Assembly (NCBI GenBank): GCA_012295275.1
Contig: CM022677.1
Location: 27,481,379-27,491,378 of the forward strand
Origin: Chrysomallon squamiferum
Taxonomy: Eukaryota > Mollusca > Gastropoda > Neomphalida > Peltospiridae
Length of the DNA stretch: 10,000 bases
Direction of reading: 5' to 3'
Shown here: piece after piece, positions 1-7,739 of the stretch
Position numbering within the stretch: position 1 is the stretch's first letter
Layout: each line of letters opens with the position of its first letter
Notes under the pieces: model-generated
Databases searched by the model: none
Told to the model about the DNA's origin: nothing
Seen by the model: only the letters and a program-made list of their open reading frames with translations
Translations under genes and position numbers: made by a program

Positions 1-1091
1 AAAATAAAATACAAAAAACAAATAATATTAAAAATATACAAATACAACATAAATGTTATTCATTTTTTTTTTTTTTTAAATTACCACTTTAAAAGAATGA
101 AGTAGAATATTAAAATACTAATGAACATGTTCAACCTGTTTGAAATATTTCAGAGAGAACTGGTACATGGGAAAAAAGTTAAAATAAAACACAATATTAA
201 AAGAATAAAATAAAATACAAAACAAATAAAACACAATATTAAAAAGAATCAAATAAAATACAAAAACAAATAAAACACAAAATTAAAAAAAATCAAATAA
301 AATACAAAAAATAAATAATACTAAAAATATACAATACAATATAAATGTTTTTCTAAAATTACCGTTTTAAAAGAATAAAGTAGAATATTAAGATACTAAT
401 GAACATGTTCAATCTGTTTGAAATATTTCAGAGAGAACTGGTACATGGGAAAAAAGTTAAAATAAAACACAATATTAAAAGAATAAAATAAAATACAAAA
501 AATAAATAAAACACATTAAAAATATTAAAAATAAAATACAAAAAATAAATAATACTAAAAATATACAATACAATATAACTGTTTTTCTAAAATTACCACT
601 TTAAAAGAATAAAGTAGAATATTAAGATACTAATGAGCATGTTCAACCTGTTTGAAATACTTCAGAGAGAACTGGTACATGGGAAAAAAAAAAAAAAAAA
701 AAAAAACACAATATTAAAAGAATAAGGTAGAATATTAAGAAACTAATGAACATGTTCAACCTGTTTGAAATACTTCAGAGAGAACTGGTACATGGGAAAA
801 AAAATAAAATAATAAAACACAATATTAAAAGAATAAGGTAGAATATTAAGAAACTAATGAACATGTTCAACCTGTTTGAAATAAAGAGAACTGGTACATT
901 AAAAAAAAAAAAAATAAATTATAAAACACAATTTTAAAAGAATAAAGTAGAATATTAAGAAACTAATGAACATGTTCAACCTGTTTGAAATACTTCAGAG
1001 AGAACTGGTACATGGGAAAAAAAGAAAAATAATAAAACACAATATTAAAAGAATAAAGTAGAATATTAAGAAACTAATGAACATGTTCAAC
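1..1091 (-). repeat. Tandem array carrying six copies of the exon H end and donor
   Basis: In the intron after exon H, the final 36 nt of the exon (codons for [12 protein letters not shown]) and the following donor recur at 981-1016, 872-898 (with an internal loss), 761-796, 648-683, 414-449 and 136-171. Each is flanked by AT-rich filler related to attaaaagaataaagtag and ttaagaaactaatgaac. Spacing is about 111 bp for the four units nearest the exon and 234 and 278 bp for the outer two, whose filler has been further expanded (aaaataaaatacaaaaa). The start of the window resembles the filler of a further unit to the left. The unit at 414 has lost the donor (GT to AT on the gene strand). The copies are not separate exons, because each runs into a stop a few codons past its donor position. 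Confidence 0.9.
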
Positions 1092-1271
1092 CTGTTTGAA
1101 ATACTTCAGAGAGAACTGGTACATGGGATCGACCTCGCCCATGTCGGCCACCACAAAGTACATCACTGACCCTCGCTCAGCTATCGTTCTGTACTTTTCA
1201 CGCGCCAGCGAAATCTTCACCTCTGTCTGTTCTGCCTCAGCGAGTCGCTGGCTGATCACGCCAGACGTTAC
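1092..1271 (-). CDS. DNAH6: Dynein heavy chain exon H (strut second helix, approach to AAA6)
   Basis: The exon has 180 nt, 60 codons, phase 0 at both ends (joined residues 443-502). The acceptor is tttcctag/GTAACG and the donor is AAACAG/GTTGAA. The peptide is [67 protein letters not shown]-x-I-x-x-ARE-YR is the returning strut helix. RGS-x-YFV-x-ADM-x-x-VDPMYQ-SL-YF is the conserved entry to AAA6. Reading past the border gives VEHVH and a stop, so splicing at 1092/1091 is required. The donor is weak (T at +3, A at +5). The last 36 nt and the donor are the seed of the array at 1-1091. The next exon lies outside the window. Confidence 0.93.
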
Positions 1272-1275
1272 CTAG

Positions 1276-1732
1276 GAAACGAGACAGATCAGAGTTTTAA
1301 AATAAATTAATTTTCTGTTTAAGGGATTTGTTAGAAATGATTTTGGTTAATGTTTTTTTGTGGTTTTTTTGATTATGATAAATGAGAATTTTTTTGTCGC
1401 CACATTATTAAACTACCTTCCCATCTTTAAGTCAGTGAGTCTGTTTTTGTGGTGCATGCATCTTGATTATTTTGACTATTCAAAATAAAAGTTTATTCAG
1501 TTTTAAAATTAAACCCTGTTCAGTCTTTTAACACATGGTTCTAGCACTAAATACACAGAAATCCAAAATCAAAATTTGCTCCCTTTTAAAAATATGTATT
1601 TATGATGTCATTGTTATGGGCTTCTCAAAATTTATTTAATGAAAACATTAAATTGATAATGATCTAAATTAGTACGTCCAATTTCATAATAATAAAATTA
1701 ACTGTCCAAAATTAAAATTCGTTTCACATTTG
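1276..1732 (-). other. Intron between exons G and H, unique AT-rich part
   Basis: This is ordinary AT-rich intronic sequence with no open frame, RNA gene or clear repeat. Toward 1670-1732 it holds degraded relatives of the 21-bp unit found next door (agtacgtccaatttcataa). Confidence 0.7.
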
Positions 1733-1955
1733 TTCAGTCTGTCCTATTTCAACTTAGTCTATCCTGCTTTTAAATTAGTGTGTCCTGCTTTTAAATCAGT
1801 CTGTTCTATTTTTAAATCAGCAGATCCCGATTTTAAATCAGCATGTCCTATTTCAAAATCAGCATGTCCTGTTTTAAAATCGGCATATCATATTTTTAAA
1901 TCGGTACGTCCTATTTCAAAATCAGCCTACCCTATCTTAAAACGGGTCCGTCCCG
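1733..1955. repeat. 21-bp minisatellite, about 10-11 degenerate units
   Basis: The unit is close to tcagtctgtcctatttttaaa, repeated head to tail up to about 12 bp from the exon G donor. Because 21 is a multiple of three, the plus strand shows a false open frame with a seven-residue period (FKSACP-like). The units differ at many sites, so the array is old. It lies inside the exon G to H intron and has no sign of being a gene. Confidence 0.85.
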
Positions 1956-1967
1956 CTATGTAATTAC

Positions 1968-2148
1968 CTTGGATTCGTTGAGCGTGTTGATGAGCTCCTC
2001 GTTGTCGAGGATGTTCCCCTCAGACTCAAACATCAGCTTGAGAATTCTGTCCTCAATCGACTTGAGCTGGTTTCTGTCAGAGTTGATTCTGACAATCAAC
2101 TGGTTCCTCTGCTCTTCCAGGTCAGGTCTTTCCAGTCTGACAACATCA
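1968..2148 (-). CDS. DNAH6: Dynein heavy chain exon G (strut/buttress, first helix)
   Basis: The exon has 181 nt: one base finishing the serine codon plus 60 codons (joined residues 383-442). The acceptor is gattccag/TGATGT and the donor is TCCAAG/GTAATT. The peptide is [67 protein letters not shown] begins the antiparallel coiled coil that leaves AAA5 as the strut (buttress) and supports the stalk; [12 protein letters not shown] is its conserved tip. It ends in phase 0. The first 39 nt and the acceptor are repeated at 2264-2302, 154 bp upstream, where the rest of the exon is missing. The genuine copy is the one with a full exon and a working donor. Confidence 0.95.
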
Positions 2149-2167
2149 CTGGAATCAAACAAATAAC

Positions 2168-2530
2168 AAATGACAGGATGAACAGATGGATGGACGGACA
2201 GATGGAAGGATGGATGTACAGATGAATGAAGGATGGATATATGGATACATGTATGTGTGGATGTGCTCTTCCAGGTCAGGTCTTTCCAGTCTGACAACAT
2301 CACTGGAATCAAACAACAAAAACCCAGATGACTGGATGAACAGATAGATGGATGGACAGATAGATGGAAGGATGGATGTATAGATGAATGAAGGAAGGAT
2401 TATATGGATACATGTATGTGTGGATGGATGGAAAGATGGCTGAATGGATGGATGGGTGGATACATGCATGGATGACTGAACTCTGAAAACAAGACTATAT
2501 TTCTGTTGCAGATGGATGGAAAGATGGACG
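2168..2530. repeat. TGGA/GATG tetranucleotide-rich array
   Basis: The tract is dominated by tgga, gatg and tgaatgaa units (gatggatggacagatggaag) in the intron between exons F and G. It contains two related blocks that each end in atggatacatgtatgtgtgg, at about 2241 and 2404, with a partial exon G copy between them. Part of it (2480-2530) is less regular. No gene is seen. Confidence 0.85.
2264..2302 (-). pseudogene. Partial duplicate of exon G start with its acceptor
   Basis: Bases 2264-2302 match the first 39 nt of exon G (2110-2148), coding [13 protein letters not shown], and keep the same acceptor gattccag. After GAAGAGCA the copy breaks off into TGGA-type repeat. The copied block is the 154-bp unit 2110-2263, repeated at 2264-2426 with small insertions and deletions, so exon edge, acceptor and flanking repeat were duplicated together. 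If this upstream acceptor were used, the frame would run on as [16 protein letters not shown] and reach a stop near 2155, before the true exon. Confidence 0.88.
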
Positions 2531-2620
2531 CAGACGAATGAACTGATTAAAGAATGATGGAGTGATGGCTGGAGAGATGAAATGATCAATAATATGTGGA
2601 GAATCCGTGGATGCACAAGA

Positions 2621-3285
2621 TAGATGGATGAATGAATGAATGGAATGATGGAAGAACGAATGGAATGATGGAAGAATGAATGGAATGATGAAAAACAAAT
2701 GGAATGATGAAAAACAAATGGAATGATGAATGAATGAATGGAATGATGGAAGAACGAATGGATTGATGGAAAAATGAATGGAATGATGAAAAACAAATGG
2801 AATGACGAAAAAACGAATGGAATGATGAAAAACAAATGGAATGACGAAAAAACGAATGGAATGATGGAAGAACGAATGGAATGATGGAAGAACGAATGGA
2901 ATGATGAAAGAACGAATGGAATGATGAAAGAATGAATGGAATGACGAAAAAACAAATGGAATGATGAAAAAACGAATGCAATGATGGAAGAACGAATGGA
3001 ATGATGAAAAAACGAATGCAATGATGGAAGAACGAATGGAATGATGAAAAAACGAATGGAATGATGGAAGAACTAATGGAATGATGGAAGAATGACTCAA
3101 ATGATGGAAGAACGAATGGAATGATGAAAAAACGAATGGAATGATGGAAGAACGAATGGAATGATGGAAGAACAAATGGAATGATGGAAGAACTAATGGA
3201 ATGATGGAAGAACAAATGGAATGATGGAAGAACAAATCAAATGATGGAAGAACAAATGGAATGATGGAAGAACAAATGGATACGG
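2621..3285. repeat. 20-bp minisatellite, about 30 units
   Basis: The unit is close to aatgatggaagaacgaatgg, with 19-bp variants of the type aatgatgaaaaacaaatgg. The units run head to tail through most of the exon F to G intron. As the unit is 20 bp and free of minus-strand stops, all three minus frames stay open for hundreds of bases and give Ser/Phe/His/Ile-rich false proteins. That three-frame openness shows the array itself, not selection, keeps the frames open. Confidence 0.92.
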
Positions 3286-3458
3286 TTGAATTAATTATAA
3301 TAACACAGAACCTGATGTGGATGGATGGACACAAGGATAGAATAACCGGACGGACTGAGAAAAAAAAACAGTTTCAGCAAAGGATGTTGAACATTTAAAC
3401 CTTCCCGCGGACAGTGTGTTGGGGTAAAACACAAGCCAGGGTTTCGAGACAAACGTAC
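3286..3458 (-). other. Intron sequence next to exon F donor
   Basis: Mostly unique sequence with a short TGGA run (tggatggatggacacaagg) and an A run at 3360-3368. Nothing beyond the exon F donor (ACGTAC on the plus strand at 3453-3458) is recognised. Confidence 0.6.
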
Positions 3459-3631
3459 CTGAGCAGCTGGTCTTCCAGGCCGGACTTCGTCACGGTGAAG
3501 TTGATGATGGTCACCTTGATGCTGACCTCGGGCAGGTAGTGCGGGTTCGACAGCTTCGTCGTCATGTAGAACTTGAAGTTGCGATCGTAGTCGATGTCCG
3601 TGTCTCCCAGTCGGATGAGAAGACGTCCACC
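3459..3631 (-). CDS. DNAH6: Dynein heavy chain exon F (AAA5, last part)
   Basis: The exon has 173 nt, 57 codons plus two bases of a split serine codon (joined residues 325-382). The acceptor is acttcag/GGTGGA and the donor is CTCAG/GTACGT. The peptide is [57 protein letters not shown]. The F-Y-x-T-T-K-x-x-N-P-H-Y-x-P-E motif is one of the most constant signatures of axonemal dynein AAA5. INFTVT-x-x-GLEDQLL leads into the strut. The split codon AG/T gives serine at the start of [14 protein letters not shown], which confirms the join to exon G. Long minus-strand frames reaching into 3290-3334 from the adjacent repeat array are unrelated to this exon. Confidence 0.95.
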
Positions 3632-3689
3632 CTGAAGTGCACGTCACGGGTTTTGAAAACGATCACAGTAAGTGAAATTTAGATTTCTA

Positions 3690-3936
3690 AGAAATTATTT
3701 TAATTTTTTTAATTTTTTTTTTTTTTTTTTTTTATGCTTTGAGTTATTGTTTATGTTTTTGTTTACTAGTTGTTTTGATGTTGTTATCATCATTATTGTT
3801 ATTGTCACCATTGTTATTATAATTATAATAATTATTGTTATTATTATTTTGTTATTGTCACTATTATCACTGTCATTATCATTATTATCATTGCTATTAT
3901 TATTATTATCATCATGATTATGATTGTAATTACTAT

Positions 3937-3972
<36 letters not shown>
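3690..3972. repeat. T run followed by (ATT/ATC/GTT)n trinucleotide block
   Basis: A T-rich run at about 3698-3733 is followed by interrupted ATT, GTT and ATC units and then a nearly pure ATC run at about 3938-3972. It lies in the intron between exons E and F. Open frames here (poly-Ile, poly-Ser) are repeat artefacts. Confidence 0.85.
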
Positions 3973-3973
<1 letters not shown>

Positions 3974-4174
3974 ATATTAAACTTAATATTGTCACCAGTC
4001 TATACCACAGTGTATCAGCTATGCAAAAGTGATGGCAAATACTTAGGTATGGAAATGATTTATTCTATAAAAAATACAATGATATTTCAGCATGAATATG
4101 ATGACAGCTCAGTGTAAATATGATGATAACTCAATATATTCATGAAAACTCAATATCAATGCAATGCTAACTGA

Positions 4175-4193
4175 AATAAAGATGATAATAATT

Positions 4194-4234
<41 letters not shown>
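4175..4234 (+). other. AATAAA followed by a 40-base A run
   Basis: AATAAA at 4175-4180 is followed 14 bases later by an uninterrupted A run at 4195-4234, on the strand opposite the gene. This arrangement is what a retroposed transcript tail leaves. The sequence before it (about 3973-4174) is not low-complexity, but I do not recognise a family and see no clear target-site duplication. A simple A expansion is equally possible. Confidence 0.35.
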
Positions 4235-4241
<7 letters not shown>

Positions 4242-4252
4242 TATTTCTACAC

Positions 4253-4280
4253 GACAACAACAACAACAACAACAACAACA
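4253..4280. repeat. (CAA)n microsatellite, about 9 units
   Basis: A pure caa run lies about 12 bp downstream of the exon E donor. On the gene strand it is (TTG)n. Confidence 0.9.
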
Positions 4281-4292
4281 AGCGACACTCAC

Positions 4293-4478
4293 AGAAATGA
4301 AGGTCTGCTTCAGAAGGATGGGCTCTAGGGCGGGGTCCAGCGTCTCCCCGATGTCCTCCAGCAGCACCGGCATTCCAATCCTGATACAGTTCTCAACAGT
4401 TCTCAGAAAGTTCGGGTCGGACAGCTTGATTATCTTCAGTCCATTCTTAGTCTCCTTGTTTCGTATCCAGCGATTGGC
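4293..4478 (-). CDS. DNAH6: Dynein heavy chain exon E (AAA5, middle part)
   Basis: The exon has 186 nt, 62 codons, phase 0 at both ends (joined residues 263-324). The acceptor is aatcaag/GCCAAT, preceded by a T run, and the donor is ATTTCT/GTGAGT. The peptide is [19 protein letters not shown], then [38 protein letters not shown] and TFIS. ANRWIRN finishes the degenerate P-loop helix of AAA5. The segment [19 protein letters not shown] is a conserved AAA5 core strand and loop. The exon joins [10 protein letters not shown] of exon F without loss or gain, matching the family pattern QTF-x-x-GGR. The donor runs straight into (TTG)n on the gene strand (CAA units at 4253-4280). Confidence 0.94.
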
Positions 4479-4499
4479 CTTGATTTAAAAAAAAAAAAG

Positions 4500-4690
4500 G
4501 TAAAACATTAAGTATAAATATAAGTATGGTTATTATTATTGTGAACAAAGAGAAGCAGTATTTGGAAATCAGGAGAGAGTATTTTGATACTGGTGTGAAT
4601 GTTTGAGATAGAAATGTTAGTAAAGGAAACAAGAGAAACATTATTTTAATCATGCTACAGTGGATACATCAGGCACAAATGCTTTATCTT
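4500..4690 (-). other. Unique AT-rich intron sequence between exons D and E
   Basis: No repeat, RNA gene or conserved coding signal was seen. The open frames are short and without family resemblance. Confidence 0.6.
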
Positions 4691-5061
4691 TATCAGTAAT
4701 ATCTATCTCTCTCTCTCACATGCTTTCTTTCTCGGTGGCGTTCTTTCTGTCTGTCTCTCTCTCTGTATTTCTCTCTGTCTGTCTCTCTGTCTCTACATAT
4801 ATCTGATTCTTTTCTGTATTTCTTTCTATCTGTCTCTATGTCTCTGTCTCCATCTTTTGTTTTCTCTCTCTGTATACTTTCATACATGCATATATGCATT
4901 ATATTTATCTAGCTTTCTTTCTCTCTCTCTTTTTGGTTTCTCTCTCCACATATGTGCACCTATCTATCTATTTATCTTTTACCTGTACTGCTTTTCTAGA
5001 TTCTCTCTATCTATAATTCACCTTGAAACTGTACGTACTAATTTAAAGAAGACAGAGATAA
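4691..5061. repeat. Degenerate TCTC/TCTG-rich tract
   Basis: Mixed tctc, tctg and tctt units (tctgtctctctctctgtatt) with unique stretches, denser at 4691-4870. The opposite strand would show false Arg/Glu/Asp-rich frames. Its reverse complement is matched by the GACA/GAGA tract at 5690-5930 on the other side of exon D. Confidence 0.85.
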
Positions 5062-5264
<203 letters not shown>

Positions 5265-5567
5265 CTGTTCCTGCGGGTCGATCATCAGCGGCCAGCGGCG
5301 CCCCCTGGTGACGAGGATGGCGTTCTCGGTGGAGACCTGGTCGCGGGGCAGGCCGTCCGCGTTCCACTGGCGGATCTCGAAGGGGTCGGCGAGGACCTTG
5401 GCGAGGGTCATGTTGCTGGTGACGGGGATGGCCAGCTCGATGAAGCGCGCCGTCCAGTTGTTGATCAGCTCCTGCCTGTAGACGCTGGTGAACGCGCCGT
5501 AATAGGCCACGCATGCCGCAGAGATGAACACGTCGCCGGCGATGTTGCCAATCTCCTTGTCGAATTC
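5265..5567 (-). CDS. DNAH6: Dynein heavy chain exon D (AAA5, first part)
   Basis: The exon has 303 nt, exactly 101 codons with both borders in phase 0 (joined residues 162-262). The acceptor is cctacag/GAATTC and the donor is GAACAG/GTGAGA. The peptide starts [20 protein letters not shown], continues [14 protein letters not shown], then [19 protein letters not shown] and [20 protein letters not shown], and ends QEQ. This is the large subdomain of AAA5 (dynein D5, AAA_9 type). The stretch [11 protein letters not shown], completed by exon E, stands where a P-loop would be and is degenerate, as is known for AAA5, which is structural and not catalytic. The exon is GC- and CpG-rich. Its donor opens directly into a roughly 200-nt purine tract on the gene strand. 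Confidence 0.95.
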
Positions 5568-5639
5568 CTGTAGGGGAAGAAGAAAAACGATGATGACGAC
5601 GATGTCGTTATGCGGTATTTCAGTATTCTAACACAACAG

Positions 5640-5679
5640 TGTTGTAGATATGTGTGTGTATATATATATATATATATTA
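5640..5679. repeat. (TG)n/(TA)n microsatellite
   Basis: A short tgtgtgtg run passes into tatatatata ending near 5677, in the intron between exons C and D. Confidence 0.85.
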
Positions 5680-5930
5680 AAATGACAGGCAGATAGATAA
5701 ATACCTAGACAGACAGAGACATAGATTAAAAAAAAGACAGAGAGAAAAACAGAAAGAAGAAGACAGAGAGTCAGACACACAGACAGACAATCGGATAAAT
5801 AGATGAGAGAGAGAGAGAAGAAGAGATACAGATGACAGATAAAAATAAATGAATACAGTCAGAGACATAAACAGAAGCAAAGAGAGAAAGACAAACACAG
5901 GCAGGTAGGAAGAGTGATAATGAAAACTGG
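5680..5930. repeat. Degenerate GACA/GAGA/GATA-rich tract
   Basis: Units such as agacagacagagaca, gagagagaga and agatag are mixed with A-rich spacers. The tract is the reverse-complement type of 4691-5061. For example agacagacagaga at 5707-5719 is the exact complement of tctctgtctgtct at 4772-4784. Confidence 0.85.
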
Positions 5931-5974
5931 AAAGATTTTATTAAAAGATTAAAGCTGATATACGGAGTACCAGA

Positions 5975-6276
5975 ATGCACGTGCAGGCACACACACACAT
6001 AAAGACACAGAAACATACACACACACACACACACACACACAACAAAAAAACAACAAACCAAAACCAAAAATGATCATAATGAATGAATATACACAAGTAT
6101 ATTAAACCAATATTTAACAACAAATAATCAGACACACATACACACAAAACTAAAGACAAGAAACAAAAAACGACACCCACCCAACAAAAAAACCTATACC
6201 TCCCCCAACCCCCCAGACAACAACAACCCCCCAAAAAACCACCCTGAAACAAACACAAAACTAAAAAGGTACAAAC
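5975..6276. repeat. (CA)n run and C/A-rich intron sequence
   Basis: A ca run at about 6017-6041 and shorter ca runs around it are followed by C/A-rich, G-poor sequence up to the exon C donor at 6275-6276. No gene was seen. Confidence 0.8.
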
Positions 6277-6514
6277 CTCGACATTTTTCGACCACCTGAC
6301 TTGCTCATCTCCCAGAGCGCTCGTCAGCTTGGACGCTCGCTTCAGTCGCGCTCCGGTGGTCGAGATGTTCCGCTCCAGCTTCTGTTTCTCCGCGACGCTG
6401 TCGTCGTAGGACTTCTGCAGCCGCGCGATCTGCGCCTCCACCTCGGCCAGCTTGGCCTGCTTCTCCCGCAGCAGCCCCATCACCGTCTCCAGCTCGGCCT
6501 CCGCAGCAGCGAGT
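6277..6514 (-). CDS. DNAH6: Dynein heavy chain exon C (stalk coiled coil CC2)
   Basis: The exon has 238 nt: one base finishing the arginine codon plus 79 codons (joined residues 82-161). The acceptor is tacacag/ACTCGC and the donor is GTCGAG/GTTTGT, a less common but valid donor. The peptide is a long charged heptad helix (LREKQAKLAEVEAQIARLQ, then DSVAEKQKLERNI) followed by LTSALGDEQVRWSKNVE. This is the descending stalk helix CC2 and the conserved L-x-x-E-x-x-R-W step into AAA5. The stalk relays nucleotide state between the ring and the microtubule-binding tip. The exon is markedly GC-rich against its AT-rich introns. The acceptor and first 11 nt are repeated 114 bp upstream at 6618-6628 and beyond. 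Confidence 0.93.
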
Positions 6515-6674
6515 CTGTGTAATATCAGATAGTATTTAACATCTTCCACAACAACAACAACAATGACAATAACAACAATAATAATAATACAACTACTACT
6601 ACTAGTACTACTAATCACAGCAGCGAGTCTGCGAGTAACAGACGTGTAGTATCAGATAATATTTAACATCTTCC

Positions 6675-6709
<35 letters not shown>

Positions 6710-7010
6710 ATGACTGCTATTATACTGCTACTACTACTACTACTAGTACTACTACTACTACTACTAATACTACTAATCACTACTGTGACTACTAATCACA
6801 GCTGTGAGTCTACTACTACTACTAGTAACAGACGTATAATATCAAATAATATTTAACATCTTCCAGATAATATTTAATAATAATAATAATAATAATACTA
6901 CCACTACTGTTATACTACTACAACTACCACTACTATTATACTACTACAACTACTACAGCAACTACTACAGACTACTACTATCAGATAATATTTAACATGT
7001 TTCCATCAAT
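6515..7010 (-). repeat. Repeated exon C acceptor segments in trinucleotide-rich intron
   Basis: A segment containing aatatttaacatcttcca recurs at about 6530-6548, 6657-6676, 6846-6866 and, changed, at 6982-7003, separated by (AAT)n, (CAA)n and (ACT)n runs. The copy at 6618-6676 also repeats the exon C edge: agcagcgagtct at 6619-6630 matches the first 11 nt of exon C plus AG. A weaker version, agctgtgagtct, lies at 6800-6811. In gene sense these are stacked acceptor-like sites upstream of the true one at 6515-6516. Confidence 0.8.
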
Positions 7011-7260
7011 AATAATAATAATACTATGTCTACTGTTACTACTACACTACAACAACTACTACTACTTCTACTACTACTATCACTACTACTAACAGAAATA
7101 ATGATAATAAACATGAAATTAATAGAAATAATCATTGCCATGTCTACTGTTATACTACTAGTACTACTGCTACTAGTAATAGTAATAACAGTAACAGTGA
7201 TAATTATTATAAAAATATATTTTACACATTTCTGTATGTAATAATAATAAAATACTACTA
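7011..7260. repeat. (ACT)n/(AAT)n trinucleotide region
   Basis: Interrupted tac, act and taa units with ctagtac palindromic bits form the middle of the exon B to C intron. The open frames on both strands are low-complexity and not genes. Confidence 0.75.
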
Positions 7261-7273
7261 CACATTCACACAT

Positions 7274-7500
7274 AAACTAATCTGAACCAGAAAAATACAA
7301 ACCTACCCAAAACAAAATCCAACATAAACAATGAAAATAAAACTGAAACTAATATTCTAAATCAGTAATCATAACTGATATTATTATAGAAAATAATAAA
7401 TTTAAAATACAAAGACAACATTCATAATAAACTAATAAAAATACAAACCTCCCAAAACAAAATAATAAACAAAAAATATATAATATTCTAAATCATACTG
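7274..7500. repeat. Tandem duplication of about 150 bp
   Basis: Related blocks start near 7274 and near 7428. Each contains aaaaatacaaacct, a ccc-aaaacaaaat stretch and, further on, aatattctaaatca. The copies differ by small insertions and deletions. The content is AT-rich, with no coding signal. Confidence 0.65.
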
Positions 7501-7665
7501 AATAAAAAAAAAACTATTAAAAAAATAATAAAAAAAAAAATGAATCAAAAAAAAAAATATATGAATGAACTTAAAAAAAAAAAAAAAATGAATGAACTTA
7601 AAAAAAAAAAAAATAATAATAATAAAGAAAAATAAAAAATAAAAAATAAAAAAAAAAGGAAAGAA
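7500..7665. repeat. A-rich low-complexity tract
   Basis: Runs of A are broken by single T, G or C, with atgaatgaactt repeated twice between long A runs (about 7559 and 7588). The minus-strand Phe-rich open frame is an artefact. Confidence 0.85.
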
Positions 7666-7686
7666 AATACAAGTCAAAACATAAAG

Positions 7687-7739
7687 CAACCCTCTGACGA
7701 GATTTGAACTAGGATACTTCAGGTTGGCAGATCACTCAC
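7687..7739 (-). other. tRNA-like fragment beside exon B donor
   Basis: On the gene strand the sequence after the donor (gtgagtgatctgccaacctg, then aagtatcctagttcaaatct) resembles the second half of a tRNA or tRNA-derived SINE. It has a near-consensus B box, AGTTCAAATC, at 7701-7710. The arm stems do not pair well and no A box or intact tRNA fold was found, so it is not an active tRNA gene. It may be a relic of a SINE head or chance similarity. Confidence 0.3.

Noticed and set aside
1-1091. Additional small exons coding [12 protein letters not shown]
   Set aside because: The copies have no acceptor before them and each is followed by an early stop; they are partial duplicates of exon H, not used exons.
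1730-1963. Plus-strand frame with a seven-residue FKSACP-like repeat
   Set aside because: It is the 21-bp minisatellite read in one frame, inside an intron of the opposite strand.
2155-3334. Long minus-strand open frames rich in Ser, Phe, His and Ile
   Set aside because: They arise from the 20-bp array in three frames at once, and one runs through the partial exon G copy into intron; no independent coding signal.
7687-7739. Functional tRNA gene on the minus strand
   Set aside because: The B box is recognisable but stems do not pair and the A box and acceptor arm are absent.
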